5,542 nt of DNA from Desulfobacteraceae bacterium. Its GTDB lineage: Bacteria; Desulfobacterota; DSM-4660; Desulfatiglandales; Desulfatiglandaceae. A program made the position numbers and the translations under genes. Under the pieces are notes generated by a model. That model was given only the letters and a program-made list of their open reading frames with translations. It was not told the origin of the DNA and did no database searches. Location of the stretch: the NCBI GenBank assembly GCA_020349865.1, contig CP070700.1:3053454-3058995 (forward strand), written 5' to 3'. Of this stretch, positions 1 to 5,328 are shown one piece after another (positions within the stretch are counted from its first letter, which is position 1; each line of letters begins with the position of its first letter).

Positions 1-16
1 AAAAGGTAAAGATTTG

Positions 17-75
17 AAACGCAAATCGATAAGGGCAGGCGCTGGGAAAGCTATCTGATACAGTTAGGATCCTTT
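17..75 (+). repeat. Two-box dispersed repeat, copy A
   Basis: Box 1 (17-31, core ACGCAAATCGATA) is followed after 20 bases by box 2 (52-67, core TATCTGATACAGTTAG), with similarity to copy C continuing to about 75. Copy C at 2898-2957 matches 22 of 25 bases over box 2 and its flank (51-75) and 11 of 12 over box 1 (17-28). An inverted copy at 1467-1516 matches 13 of 13 at the box 1 core. On the minus strand, box 2 starts at the TAA stop of a 34-codon ORF (168 to 64, ATGGGTAGGGCG start), as copy C does for another ORF. The function is unknown. It could be the end of a mobile element, a recombination site or a structured RNA. Confidence 0.5.
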
Positions 76-300
76 CTTTTCCAAATAATCCCGCCCTGAA
101 TCCACCTCAGGCTTGGATCCCCGAGCCCATTGGCCGGCCAAAGCCACGGTGCTCACCGCCCTACCCATCCACGCTTCCCTTCATAAATCGCTATTTTAAA
201 GAGTTAGTTCAACTTGTGAAATATTTTCATATCAATGGGAAAAAATTGTTTATATTTGATTATGACAACCTTTAAGGTATTTGTTTTATTGTAATTTCAA
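76..300. other. Non-coding stretch with palindromes, then AT-rich promoter DNA
   Basis: No gene is supported here. Positions 130-141 are a perfect 12-base palindrome (TTGGCCGGCCAA), and CGGT-GCTC-ACCG (147-158) can form a small hairpin. From about 185 the composition becomes strongly AT-rich, which marks the upstream region of the gene at 380. An inverted repeat TGAAA-TAT-TTTCA (217-229) is centred about 126 bases before the start site predicted from the sigma-54-like motif, a distance typical for an enhancer-binding site; this role is inferred. On the minus strand, 168 to 64 encodes a 34-residue ORF with an AAGGGA upstream. It has reasonable composition but no recognisable family, so I do not call it. 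Confidence 0.4.
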
Positions 301-307
301 ATAGTTA

Positions 308-338
308 TAGTAGAAATACTAATGGCATAAAAAATGCA
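308..338 (+). promoter_or_regulatory. Candidate sigma-54 (-24/-12) promoter with adjoining inverted repeat
   Basis: TGGCAT at 323-328, five bases, then ATGCA at 334-338 matches the consensus TGGCAC-N5-TTGCA at 9 of 11 defined positions, with the obligatory GG-to-GC spacing of 10 bases. Transcription would begin near 349, giving a leader of about 31 bases to the ATG at 380. A perfect inverted repeat TAGTA-GAAA-TACTA (308-321) abuts the -24 element and could be an operator. A weaker sigma-70 reading exists: TTGTTT at 281 with TATAGT at 306, but the spacing of 19 is poor. Confidence 0.45.
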
Positions 339-379
339 TAAAATTAAACAAAAGTTCTATCGAGAAAGAAAGGATAAAA

Positions 380-1384
380 ATGAAAAAAATATCAGTAGCA
401 TCATTGGCAATTGCTTTGTTGTTATGTTTTGGAAGTGCTGATACTGCCATGAGCATCAGCCGCAAGAAAAGAAAAGAAAATGTTGAGCAAGATGTTCGCA
501 GAGCGGAGGCAATGGCCTACAGGTTTGACCAGATTAAAAAAGCAATGATAGATCGAGGCTACTTGAAAGTTGATGAGTTGGAAGAGCTCTTGAGACAAGA
601 AAGAAGATGCTGGGGGGAGCGCGAAGGCGTTGGTTCAACTTGCGTTCACGTAATGTGGTGGAGTAAAGATTTTCGTATCAAAAAGAACTGGACCCCTCAT
701 GAAGTATTTGAAACCCTCTGTGCTGCGATAAATAAAGACTACCTACCTTTCAAGGTTATGCTTTATCATTCTCTTGAAAAGGAAGATTTTGATGAAGCAG
801 AGAAAATTAGAATGGTTTGGATTGATTATTTGAATAGGATAACGAAGTTCTTAAAGGAATATAGGTGTAATTACTATAGAGAGACTGGAAAGATAATGAG
901 TGTTCGAGAGTATGCTTATGCCGATGATAAGTTTCCCCGTGCAATGCGTATAATAGATAGTAGGATTCTATATCAGGATGGTGATCCTGATGTATTGCGC
1001 CTAGTCAAAAAAGTTGAGGGCCAGATTCAAAAATTGACCTCAGTTGTGGGCTTAACAGATCCAATGCTCATAACATTGAGAAAGGAGTTAATGACCGCTA
1101 TTGAACATAAGAAATGGGATGACGCTCAGAAAATTCAGAATCTTATAACTGCAAGAGTTAACGAATTACGCCCCCCGCAACCCCAAGTAGTGTATAAGGA
1201 GGTCCCTTCTAAAGGCGGTGACACAACTGTAGTCGTTCAAGAGCCTTCTGAACAAACCGTAAAAGTCAAACGTAGTCATGGGGCAGAAGATTTCTTGAAA
1301 GCCGGTAGCCTGCTTAGCGGAAAAGGATATACAAGCAAAGAGCTTGGAGCGGCAAAGATGATTGATATGATTTTTGGCTGGTGA
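380..1384 (+). CDS. Exported protein of unknown function with two UVR-like helical hairpins
   Basis: The product is 334 residues and I do not recognise a named family. The start ATG has a good ribosome site (AAGGA at 370-374, five bases away). Residues 1-24 form a Sec signal peptide: two lysines, a hydrophobic core ending LLLCFG, then small residues, with cleavage probably near residue 20-25. The mature part is highly charged and mostly helical. Two segments, about 129-153 and 234-262, resemble the UVR helical-hairpin motif of UvrB/UvrC/ClpC (pattern LEKEDFDEAEKIR and its counterpart IEHKKWDDAQKIQ). That motif mediates protein-protein contacts in the cytoplasm, so its presence in an exported protein is odd. 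Cysteines 78, 88, 113 and 163 could form disulfides. Residues 265-298 are a Pro/Val-rich, probably unfolded linker before a short C-terminal tail. It is a monocistronic unit: own promoter candidate upstream, terminator 55 bases after the stop. Confidence 0.88.
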   Translation: MKKISVASLAIALLLCFGSADTAMSISRKKRKENVEQDVRRAEAMAYRFDQIKKAMIDRGYLKVDELEELLRQERRCWGEREGVGSTCVHVMWWSKDFRIKKNWTPHEVFETLCAAINKDYLPFKVMLYHSLEKEDFDEAEKIRMVWIDYLNRITKFLKEYRCNYYRETGKIMSVREYAYADDKFPRAMRIIDSRILYQDGDPDVLRLVKKVEGQIQKLTSVVGLTDPMLITLRKELMTAIEHKKWDDAQKIQNLITARVNELRPPQPQVVYKEVPSKGGDTTVVVQEPSEQTVKVKRSHGAEDFLKAGSLLSGKGYTSKELGAAKMIDMIFGW

Positions 1385-1434
1385 AAAGGTGAATTATCTA
1401 ATAAATCAACCAGCTATAAGGGTTATGTTTCAAT

Positions 1435-1468
1435 AAAAGAGCAGGGTCAAAGATGACTCTGCTTTTCT
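1435..1468 (+). terminator. Rho-independent terminator after the exported-protein gene
   Basis: AGCAGGGTCA (1440-1449), loop AAGA, TGACTCTGCT (1454-1463) form a 10-base-pair stem with one G-U pair. An A-tract precedes it and TTTTCT follows. It lies about 55 bases after the stop of the gene at 380-1384 and ends that transcript. Confidence 0.85.
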
Positions 1469-1516
1469 AGATGAAGTAGATACCCCGCCTTAACCGGCTA
1501 TTCTATCGATTTGCGT
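1467..1516 (-). repeat. Two-box dispersed repeat, copy B (inverted)
   Basis: Read on the minus strand, box 1 (1516 to 1504) is identical over 13 bases to copy A. A spacer of 21 bases leads to a degenerate box 2 (1482 to 1467, 11 of 16 bases matching). Copies A and B face each other across the gene at 380-1384, like loose terminal inverted repeats, and B begins at the T-run of that gene's terminator. Box 2 alone would not be convincing; the call rests on box 1 and the matching spacing. Confidence 0.35.
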
Positions 1517-1774
1517 CAGAATTCTTGACCAAGTCCGAAATGAGTGAATCCCCCTATTTCAGTTAGGACTAATTGATCTTCAGATTGACCGGATCAGTAA
1601 AACGTTATATACCTCGACTGCCCACCTTATGTAAAGGAAAAGCAGTTAAAGGAAAATTTCCCTTTGCTTCTTACTCAACACAATAGGGTATTGAATCGCT
1701 TAAGGGTGCCCTTTCTTCACTGTTAAGCTGTATCATATTTTTTGAGGTCAGAAACGAGACGGGTTTCCTTTCCC
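1517..1774. other. Convergent intergenic region
   Basis: The region lies between two genes that point towards each other. I see no gene. It contains an inverted repeat GCTTAA (1698-1703) / TTAAGC (1723-1728) enclosing a smaller AAGGG-TG-CCCTT palindrome, and an imperfect AAAGG...CCTTT hairpin near 1650-1668. None has a T-run in the right place for a clear terminator of the minus-strand protease gene. A minus-strand ORF of 21 codons starting near 1737 was noted but not called. Confidence 0.5.
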
Positions 1775-2617
1775 TTAAGCTCCCAACCTTAAGGAAATTA
1801 CAAACACGTAAATGTTCTCAAAAGAGTGAATAATTATCGAAGGTAGTATGGACCGAGTTCTATAATAGACATATGCGAGAACCAAACCGCTTACAAACAT
1901 GGGAAACCACGCGTTTATTTCGCTATGAATAATGGCAAATATCACCGCCTGTAATACTAAACCTATTTTGATTCCCATGACTTCTTTTAGGGTAGGAAAT
2001 ATCACACCTCTAAAAAATATCTCCTCGATAATAGGTGCCACTACGACTATATATATCAAGCAAAGTATTAACCAAGAGAAATCAAGCGGTTTTAAATGTT
2101 CACTAATAAGCTGAGCGTGGGAGTATGATAGACCCGTAAGGTAAGCCCAAAGATAACCTGTTATAAGATTCACGATTATACCCGCTAAAACAAGTCCTAT
2201 AATTACCCATATTCTAACTTCTGGTTTTCGCAGGCCGAAATCAGACCATTTTAGAGGGGAAATTACTTTTATTATGATAACGCTTAATAGTAATCCAATA
2301 GGGGGACTTAGGCCTAAGATAATAACATGGTACTTAGTATAAAAAAACCTAATTGCATTTGAAACTTCTGGCACAAGGGACCAGTCAAGTTGGTGGCTGA
2401 TATATGCTGCAGATAGGATCAACATTAGAAGGAAACTGACAGCAATAGCATAAAACAACTTGTCGAGTTGAAATTGCCTTTCAGTTAACGACAGTTTAGG
2501 TATAAAACGTAAAACGGCATAGGCAATGCTGATAGTGCCCAATAAGCAGATAACAGGGAACATATAACATCTGAGATAAATGAATAAAATCCAGAAAAGT
2601 GAGCCTACAGCAAACAT
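1775..2617 (-). CDS. CPBP family intramembrane glutamic endopeptidase (CAAX protease / Abi family)
   Basis: This 280-residue integral membrane protein has about eight hydrophobic segments. The three signature motifs of the CPBP (CaaX protease and bacteriocin-processing, Abi) family are intact: EEIFFR (E198, E199, R203), FAIIH (F227, H231) and HSFEN (H264, N268). The paired glutamates and histidines form the active site of this Rce1-like fold in the membrane. Bacterial members act in bacteriocin immunity, phage defence, protein maturation or unknown processing, and the substrate cannot be told here. The ATG at 2617 is the first in frame after a stop, but no Shine-Dalgarno sequence precedes it; Met19 (2563) is an alternative and also lacks one. 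The stop overlaps an imperfect inverted repeat (TTCCTTAAG / CTTAAGGGAA). A degenerate gene ends 24 bases upstream, so the protease may once have been second in a minus-strand operon. Confidence 0.93.
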   Translation of the reverse strand: MFAVGSLFWILFIYLRCYMFPVICLLGTISIAYAVLRFIPKLSLTERQFQLDKLFYAIAVSFLLMLILSAAYISHQLDWSLVPEVSNAIRFFYTKYHVIILGLSPPIGLLLSVIIIKVISPLKWSDFGLRKPEVRIWVIIGLVLAGIIVNLITGYLWAYLTGLSYSHAQLISEHLKPLDFSWLILCLIYIVVVAPIIEEIFFRGVIFPTLKEVMGIKIGLVLQAVIFAIIHSEINAWFPMFVSGLVLAYVYYRTRSILPSIIIHSFENIYVFVISLRLGA

Positions 2618-2641
2618 AATAGTTTTTGTACGTTATTTTAA

Positions 2642-2909
2642 TTACTTACAAGGTTCAAATTTACCTTCCATCGCTTCCTTCTGCCAGTTATTCCAAGCCT
2701 CTTCGAAGGTTTCTCCATATTTGTTCCAATCAACGCATTCGAAGCTTGTGATTAGGTGCGTTGGCTTCCCTTTTAGCTTCTCCATTCCAGAATTGGAAGC
2801 AAGCACTGTGCCAATTACCGGGGCTTTGGAACCAATAGGGTTTTGAATACAAGATGTATTTGTTCATCCAGGCCCGATCCAAATTAGGCAATGTTTCAAA
2901 CGCAATTCG
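2642..2909 (-). pseudogene. Frameshifted remnant of a gene upstream of the CPBP protease
   Basis: No family recognised. Two minus-strand frames each look protein-like over different halves. The first (open from 2909, containing ATG at 2867) reads RIAFETLPNLDRAWMNKYIL and continues LYSKP. A +1 change at the AAAACCC stretch (about 2838-2844) leads into a second frame reading GSKAPVIGTVLASNSGMEKL and ending ...KEAMEGKFEPCK with TAA at 2642. The second frame alone has an ATG at 2785 (47 residues) with no ribosome site. The joined reading is rich in ordinary, well-mixed residues, while each frame becomes unusual past the crossover; that is the argument for one broken gene. The 5' end is missing and meets repeat copy C. 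It ends 24 bases before the protease start, so the two may have been cotranscribed. Confidence 0.4.
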
Positions 2910-2957
2910 TCAGTTTTAGGATAGGGTGGTGACTATCTAATACAGTTAGTATCCTTC
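2898..2957 (+). repeat. Two-box dispersed repeat, copy C
   Basis: Box 1 (2898-2912, AAACGCAATTCGTCA) and box 2 (2934-2949, TATCTAATACAGTTAG) are separated by 21 bases, against 20 in copy A. Box 2 plus its flank matches copy A at 22 of 25 bases, while the spacer is not conserved. Read on the minus strand, box 2 starts at the TAA stop (2946-2948) of an 81-codon ORF of doubtful reality, and box 1 runs into the broken gene at 2642-2909. Confidence 0.5.
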
Positions 2958-3163
2958 ACCTCGCAACTTTGAGATAGGTGCTTGGCAAAAGGAAGCCAGC
3001 ACTGATAGAAGTTCGTTCGAGGCAAATACAGCCTCACGTTTAAGGAAGCCGCTAGCTCGATTGACAACTGAAGGAGTAACCAACATGTAAAGTGAAAAAG
3101 GAGCTTGACAACAAGCGGCCTCATAGAAAGAATCTACCGTCTGACGGCTTCGGGGGTGCCGAA
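2957..3163. other. Hairpin-dense tract, possible structured RNA or recombination DNA
   Basis: No convincing protein gene covers this stretch although short open frames exist on the minus strand. It is unusually rich in small stems: CACCT/AGGTG (2957-2961 with 2976-2980), GTGCTTGGC/GCCAGCAC with one bulge (2978-2986 with 2995-3002), GAGGC/GCCTC (3019-3023 with 3031-3035), GCTTG-ACAA-CAAGC (3103-3116), CCGT-CTG-ACGG (3137-3147 region) and TTCGG/CCGAA (3149-3163). The second stem excludes part of the first. The transcribed strand, if any, is unknown, and I cannot assign it to a known RNA family. Confidence 0.3.
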
Positions 3164-3219
3164 CTTGCCCAAGGTGGTTTAGAAAACGCATCGAAGGCGG
3201 CGCTTTTCCCTTGACTCAT
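3121..3219 (-). CDS. Possible 32-residue small protein
   Basis: The ATG at 3219 follows an excellent Shine-Dalgarno sequence (AGGAGG, 3234 to 3229) by nine bases. The product begins MSQGKSAAFDAFSKPPWASS and ends PKPSDGRFFL. It is proline- and serine-rich, without a signal peptide or membrane segment, and I recognise no family. It runs into the hairpin-dense tract, so it might equally be a leader peptide or the start of a decayed gene. Only the ribosome site and composition support it. Confidence 0.3.
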   Translation of the reverse strand: MSQGKSAAFDAFSKPPWASSAPPKPSDGRFFL

Positions 3220-3444
3220 GACCCCATCCCTCCTGTCCTCACTTTATCAAAAAGCGAGTTCTTATCACTCTTATCACTTCACTTCGATATTGATAAATAC
3301 GCTGATTTCCGCTAATTTTTGCTCAGGTTAAGGAGATGAACACGAACCCTTAAGTTGAGAGGGTGATATGGACTGAGAGCAAAACTCCATTTCTTAAATA
3401 GAGAGGTAAAGTTTTTTATGCCAAACACTAACAGGAGAAATACC
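3220..3444. other. Intergenic leader of the lipoprotein gene
   Basis: No gene seen. CTTATCACT is repeated perfectly in tandem (3261-3269, 3270-3278), and 3291-3323 shows loose 10-base periodicity (CGCTGATTTC / CGCTAATTTT). A weak promoter-like pair, TTGATA at 3290 with TAATTT 17 bases later, could serve the plus-strand gene at 3445 but scores poorly at the -10. Confidence 0.3.
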
Positions 3445-4042
3445 ATGAATGGGGAAAGAGCTTTTTGGGGAATATCCCTTTTGTTCTTAATTCTTTTTTT
3501 TTCTCTTCTCATGCGCTGAGACCCAAAAAACCGGACAAAATACACAAGTAAAGAAACAGATCTGTTATGCCCGTTGTAACTTAGGAGTTATCAAAAATAA
3601 TTACATCACTTGGGTGAATTGGCAGTCGACACCTATATTTATACCTGTAGGGACCGAGTTTACCGTTGAAAGAAACGGCTCAAAGGCTACTCTTCACGAT
3701 GTCAAGCAAGGAAAAGAATATCATCTTGATATAGGTGCTGATGGTGAGGTTTATCTTGAAAAATTTGTTTCCAAAAACCCGGTAAACATCAAGGAATACT
3801 CTGATGAAATCCAAGCCAACATACGCAATACTGTGGCTAGGATTGGTATGGCTAAAGAACAAGTTTATATCCCTATGGGGCCACCTGCCTGGGCAGGAGA
3901 GAAGACTGATAAAATGACATATGATGAAATCATGGCAGCTAATTTATGGTTGTATAAAAGAAGGCCATTTGGAAAAAACATCGGTGTTGCTTTCGACTAT
4001 GAAACCGGAAAAGTGAACAGGACGGAGGGCATTTGGCGATAA
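3445..4042 (+). CDS. Probable lipoprotein, reading frame interrupted at a T9 run (198 residues if one T is removed)
   Basis: Most of the protein (142 residues) is open from a GTG at 3614, but that start has no ribosome site, and the same frame is open upstream to 3491, reading FLFSCAETQKTGQ: a lipobox (L-F-S-C) without its start. The start lies one frame away at ATG 3445, preceded by AGGAG at 3433-3437 with ideal seven-base spacing, reading MNGERAFWGISLLFLILFF. The frames meet in nine consecutive T (3494-3502). With eight T the gene gives a textbook lipoprotein signal peptide with lipidated Cys23; with nine it stops after 24 residues (TGA at 3517). The mature part has a Cys pair (40, 44), a beta-rich region NYITWVNWQSTPIFIPVGTE near residues 52-71, and a C-terminal part with conserved-looking PMGPPAWAGEKTD. 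Ala and Glu follow Cys23, so outer-membrane sorting is expected. Function unknown. Sequencing error, phase variation and transcriptional slippage are all possible. Confidence 0.7.
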
Positions 4043-4173
4043 GATTGAAATGCCGTTATACCCTTTGGCCTCCCTTCTTCAGAATTTTCCACTTTCAACC
4101 GTAATCAATTTTGCAGAAAACATAAAAAACCCAAGAAATAACCCTTAAATAGAGGGTATTATGAAGTATTGAG

Positions 4174-4213
4174 CAAGACCCCTATTTCTCATTGTGGAGA
4201 GGTAGGGGTTTTG
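4174..4213 (+). terminator. Rho-independent terminator after the lipoprotein gene
   Basis: ACCCCTATTTCTC (4178-4190), loop ATTGTG, GAGAGGTAGGGGT (4197-4209) form a 13-pair stem with two G-U pairs. CAAG/TTTG can extend it. TTTT at 4209-4212 supports plus-strand termination. It lies about 135 bases after the stop at 4042. A second perfect hairpin, CGTTCT-CAGA-AGAACG (4215-4230), follows at once. An intervening imperfect stem, AATAACCCT / AGGGTATT (4137-4145 with 4153-4160), has no T-run. Confidence 0.75.
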
Positions 4214-4237
4214 TCGTTCTCAGAAGAACGGAATAAA

Positions 4238-4562
4238 ATGGACATTTGTTGCGTTTCCAAATTTCTTGAGAGGTTGTCGAATGGAACATGGGGTGAACCG
4301 CGGTGGAAGTTTGTTCTCTTTGTTTTCTTTTTTGGTGCATCCTTACAGGCGGTGCGGTTGGTATTCGGTCAATAGAAGACGCTGTATTTGCACTTTTTCG
4401 GAAGGGCGAGTAAAATTACCCCCGTAGTTGGTTCACCATGCTTTGGGTTTCGGGTGCAGTTGGTTCTATTTCCCTTCTGTATGGTTTGATGTGCGAGCCG
4501 AGGGTAAACCCTTGACAAAGCACAGATGCTTTTATAAGGGACTTCAGGAGGCCATCTGCTAG
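4238..4562 (+). pseudogene. Broken small membrane protein gene(s), three frames
   Basis: No family recognised. An ATG at 4238 (weak GGA site 5 bases upstream, partly inside the hairpin at 4215-4230) opens a 45-residue frame to 4375: MDICCVSKFLERLSNGTWGE, then a hydrophobic segment KFVLFVFFFG. At a T6 run (4328-4333) a second frame takes over with the protein-like string LTGGAVGIRSIEDAVFALF, ending RKGE at a TAA (4411). It resumes with MLWVSGAVGSISLLYGL, another membrane segment. A third frame then reads VWFDVRAEGKPLTKHRCFYK and ends at TAG 4560-4562. Each step fits loss of a single base. This may be one decayed two-helix protein, two small genes, or chance. Only the 45-residue ORF (4238-4375) is intact as written. 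Confidence 0.3.
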
Positions 4563-4741
4563 GATGGTCTAGAACTCTGTCTGAAATTATCGCTGTTGTA
4601 GCCTGTTGAGTCAAAGCATGATAGGTTGCACAAACGATTTCGCCACTTCATATTCAACTACGCGCGCCCTTCCAACTACTGCCACGGAAGGACGCATACC
4701 GGAACAGACCGACCTCACCACCTGGACTTGAGGAACGAATC
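4563..4741. other. Intergenic region before the PagL-like gene
   Basis: No gene or clear promoter. Two hairpins are visible: GGCCATC-TGCTAG-GATGGTC (4550-4569) and CCTTCC / GGAAGG (4668-4673 with 4686-4691). Neither is followed by a T-run. On the minus strand a 28-codon ATG frame (reading MRPSVAVVGRARVVEYEVAK) has reasonable composition but no ribosome site. Confidence 0.35.
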
Positions 4742-5311
4742 ATGTGTCAGTTTATGATCAGAAGCTTCGCAGTCTTTGTTCTTGTACATTTCATCCTCAA
4801 CATTTCAGTTCTTCAGAACGGCTTCTGCGAAGAAGACCTTAGACCCCGGTATGAATATGGATTGAGCCTCCTTGGAGGTGGCGGCCACGAAGATGACCCC
4901 GATATTCGCTACTATGCAGCCTACCCCAGGTGGGGCTGGACCTATCTTGAGCGTCACGCATTTGAATTGGAGGGTAATATTGGCCACTACCGTCTCGACT
5001 CCACTGATATGACCTCCCTTGGTCTCCAGGGGTTGTTCACCTATGAGTTTTACCGGTTCAAACATGGAAAGGCCTTCATAGCGGCTGGAGGAGGCCTAAT
5101 TTATCTTGACTTGGACGAACGCCCTTTGGTGGGGGATTCATCGGTTGTGGCCTTAGTCCAAGCGGGAGTCGGCCTTAAGTTCGGGGTGGGCAGCAAAAAA
5201 GCCCTGCGGTTGGAGTATCGCTTCCAGCATGTTTCGGATCCCTTTGATAGCAGTGACGACGGTTGGAATTATCACTGTCTTGTACTGGGGATCTTCTGGC
5301 TGAAGTATTAA
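4742..5311 (+). CDS. PagL-like outer-membrane beta-barrel (lipid A 3-O-deacylase / acyloxyacyl hydrolase family)
   Basis: The 189-residue product starts at an ATG with a good ribosome site (GAGGA ending at 4734, seven bases away). Residues 1-29 are a signal peptide with cleavage near GFC-EED. The rest alternates hydrophobic and polar residues as in an eight-stranded barrel (AFELEGNIGHY, AFIAAGGGLIYL, ALRLEYRFQHVS) and ends in an aromatic residue (FWLKY), as outer-membrane barrels do. The C-terminal EYRFQHVSDPF aligns with the PagL active-site strand: H163 and S165 correspond to His126 and Ser128 of Pseudomonas PagL. The oxyanion Asn129 is Asp166 here, and the position of catalytic Glu140 appears to be Tyr177, so deacylase activity is uncertain. 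PagL removes the 3-hydroxyacyl chain from lipid A at the cell surface. The gene stands alone and converges on a truncated hydrolase only 17 bases beyond its stop. Confidence 0.7.
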   Translation: MCQFMIRSFAVFVLVHFILNISVLQNGFCEEDLRPRYEYGLSLLGGGGHEDDPDIRYYAAYPRWGWTYLERHAFELEGNIGHYRLDSTDMTSLGLQGLFTYEFYRFKHGKAFIAAGGGLIYLDLDERPLVGDSSVVALVQAGVGLKFGVGSKKALRLEYRFQHVSDPFDSSDDGWNYHCLVLGIFWLKY

Positions 5312-5328
5312 TCAGTTTTCATTGCGCC

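Noticed and set aside
2..58. Plus-strand tail of an upstream gene (18 codons, KGKDLKRKSIRAGAGKAI then TGA)
   Set aside because: Composition is plausible but it is too short to support, and it overlaps repeat copy A, whose similarity to copy C does not preserve this frame.
64..168. 34-codon minus-strand ORF ending at repeat copy A
   Set aside because: It has a fair ribosome site and ordinary composition, but no family and no second line of evidence.
1932..2114. Plus-strand ORF inside the protease gene
   Set aside because: It lies antisense to an intact CPBP gene with all motifs.
1..2960. Integron cassette array
   Set aside because: The repeat lacks the GTTRRRY box, copies point in different directions, and no integrase is present. 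Kept only as a hypothesis for the repeat.
2946..3191. 81-codon minus-strand ORF over the hairpin tract
   Set aside because: No ribosome site, several other frames are open over the same bases, and the stems explain the region better.
3386..3417. Possible terminator ending in T6 before the lipoprotein gene
   Set aside because: AAAACT/AGTTTT pairs at the base, but the rest of the stem has several mismatches.
3312..3545. 77-codon minus-strand ORF
   Set aside because: It overlaps the signal-peptide region and T9 run of the lipoprotein gene; the Lys/Arg-rich reading is what the antisense of a hydrophobic stretch gives.
4369..4614. 81-codon minus-strand ORF
   Set aside because: No ribosome site and low-complexity composition; the plus-strand strings look more protein-like.
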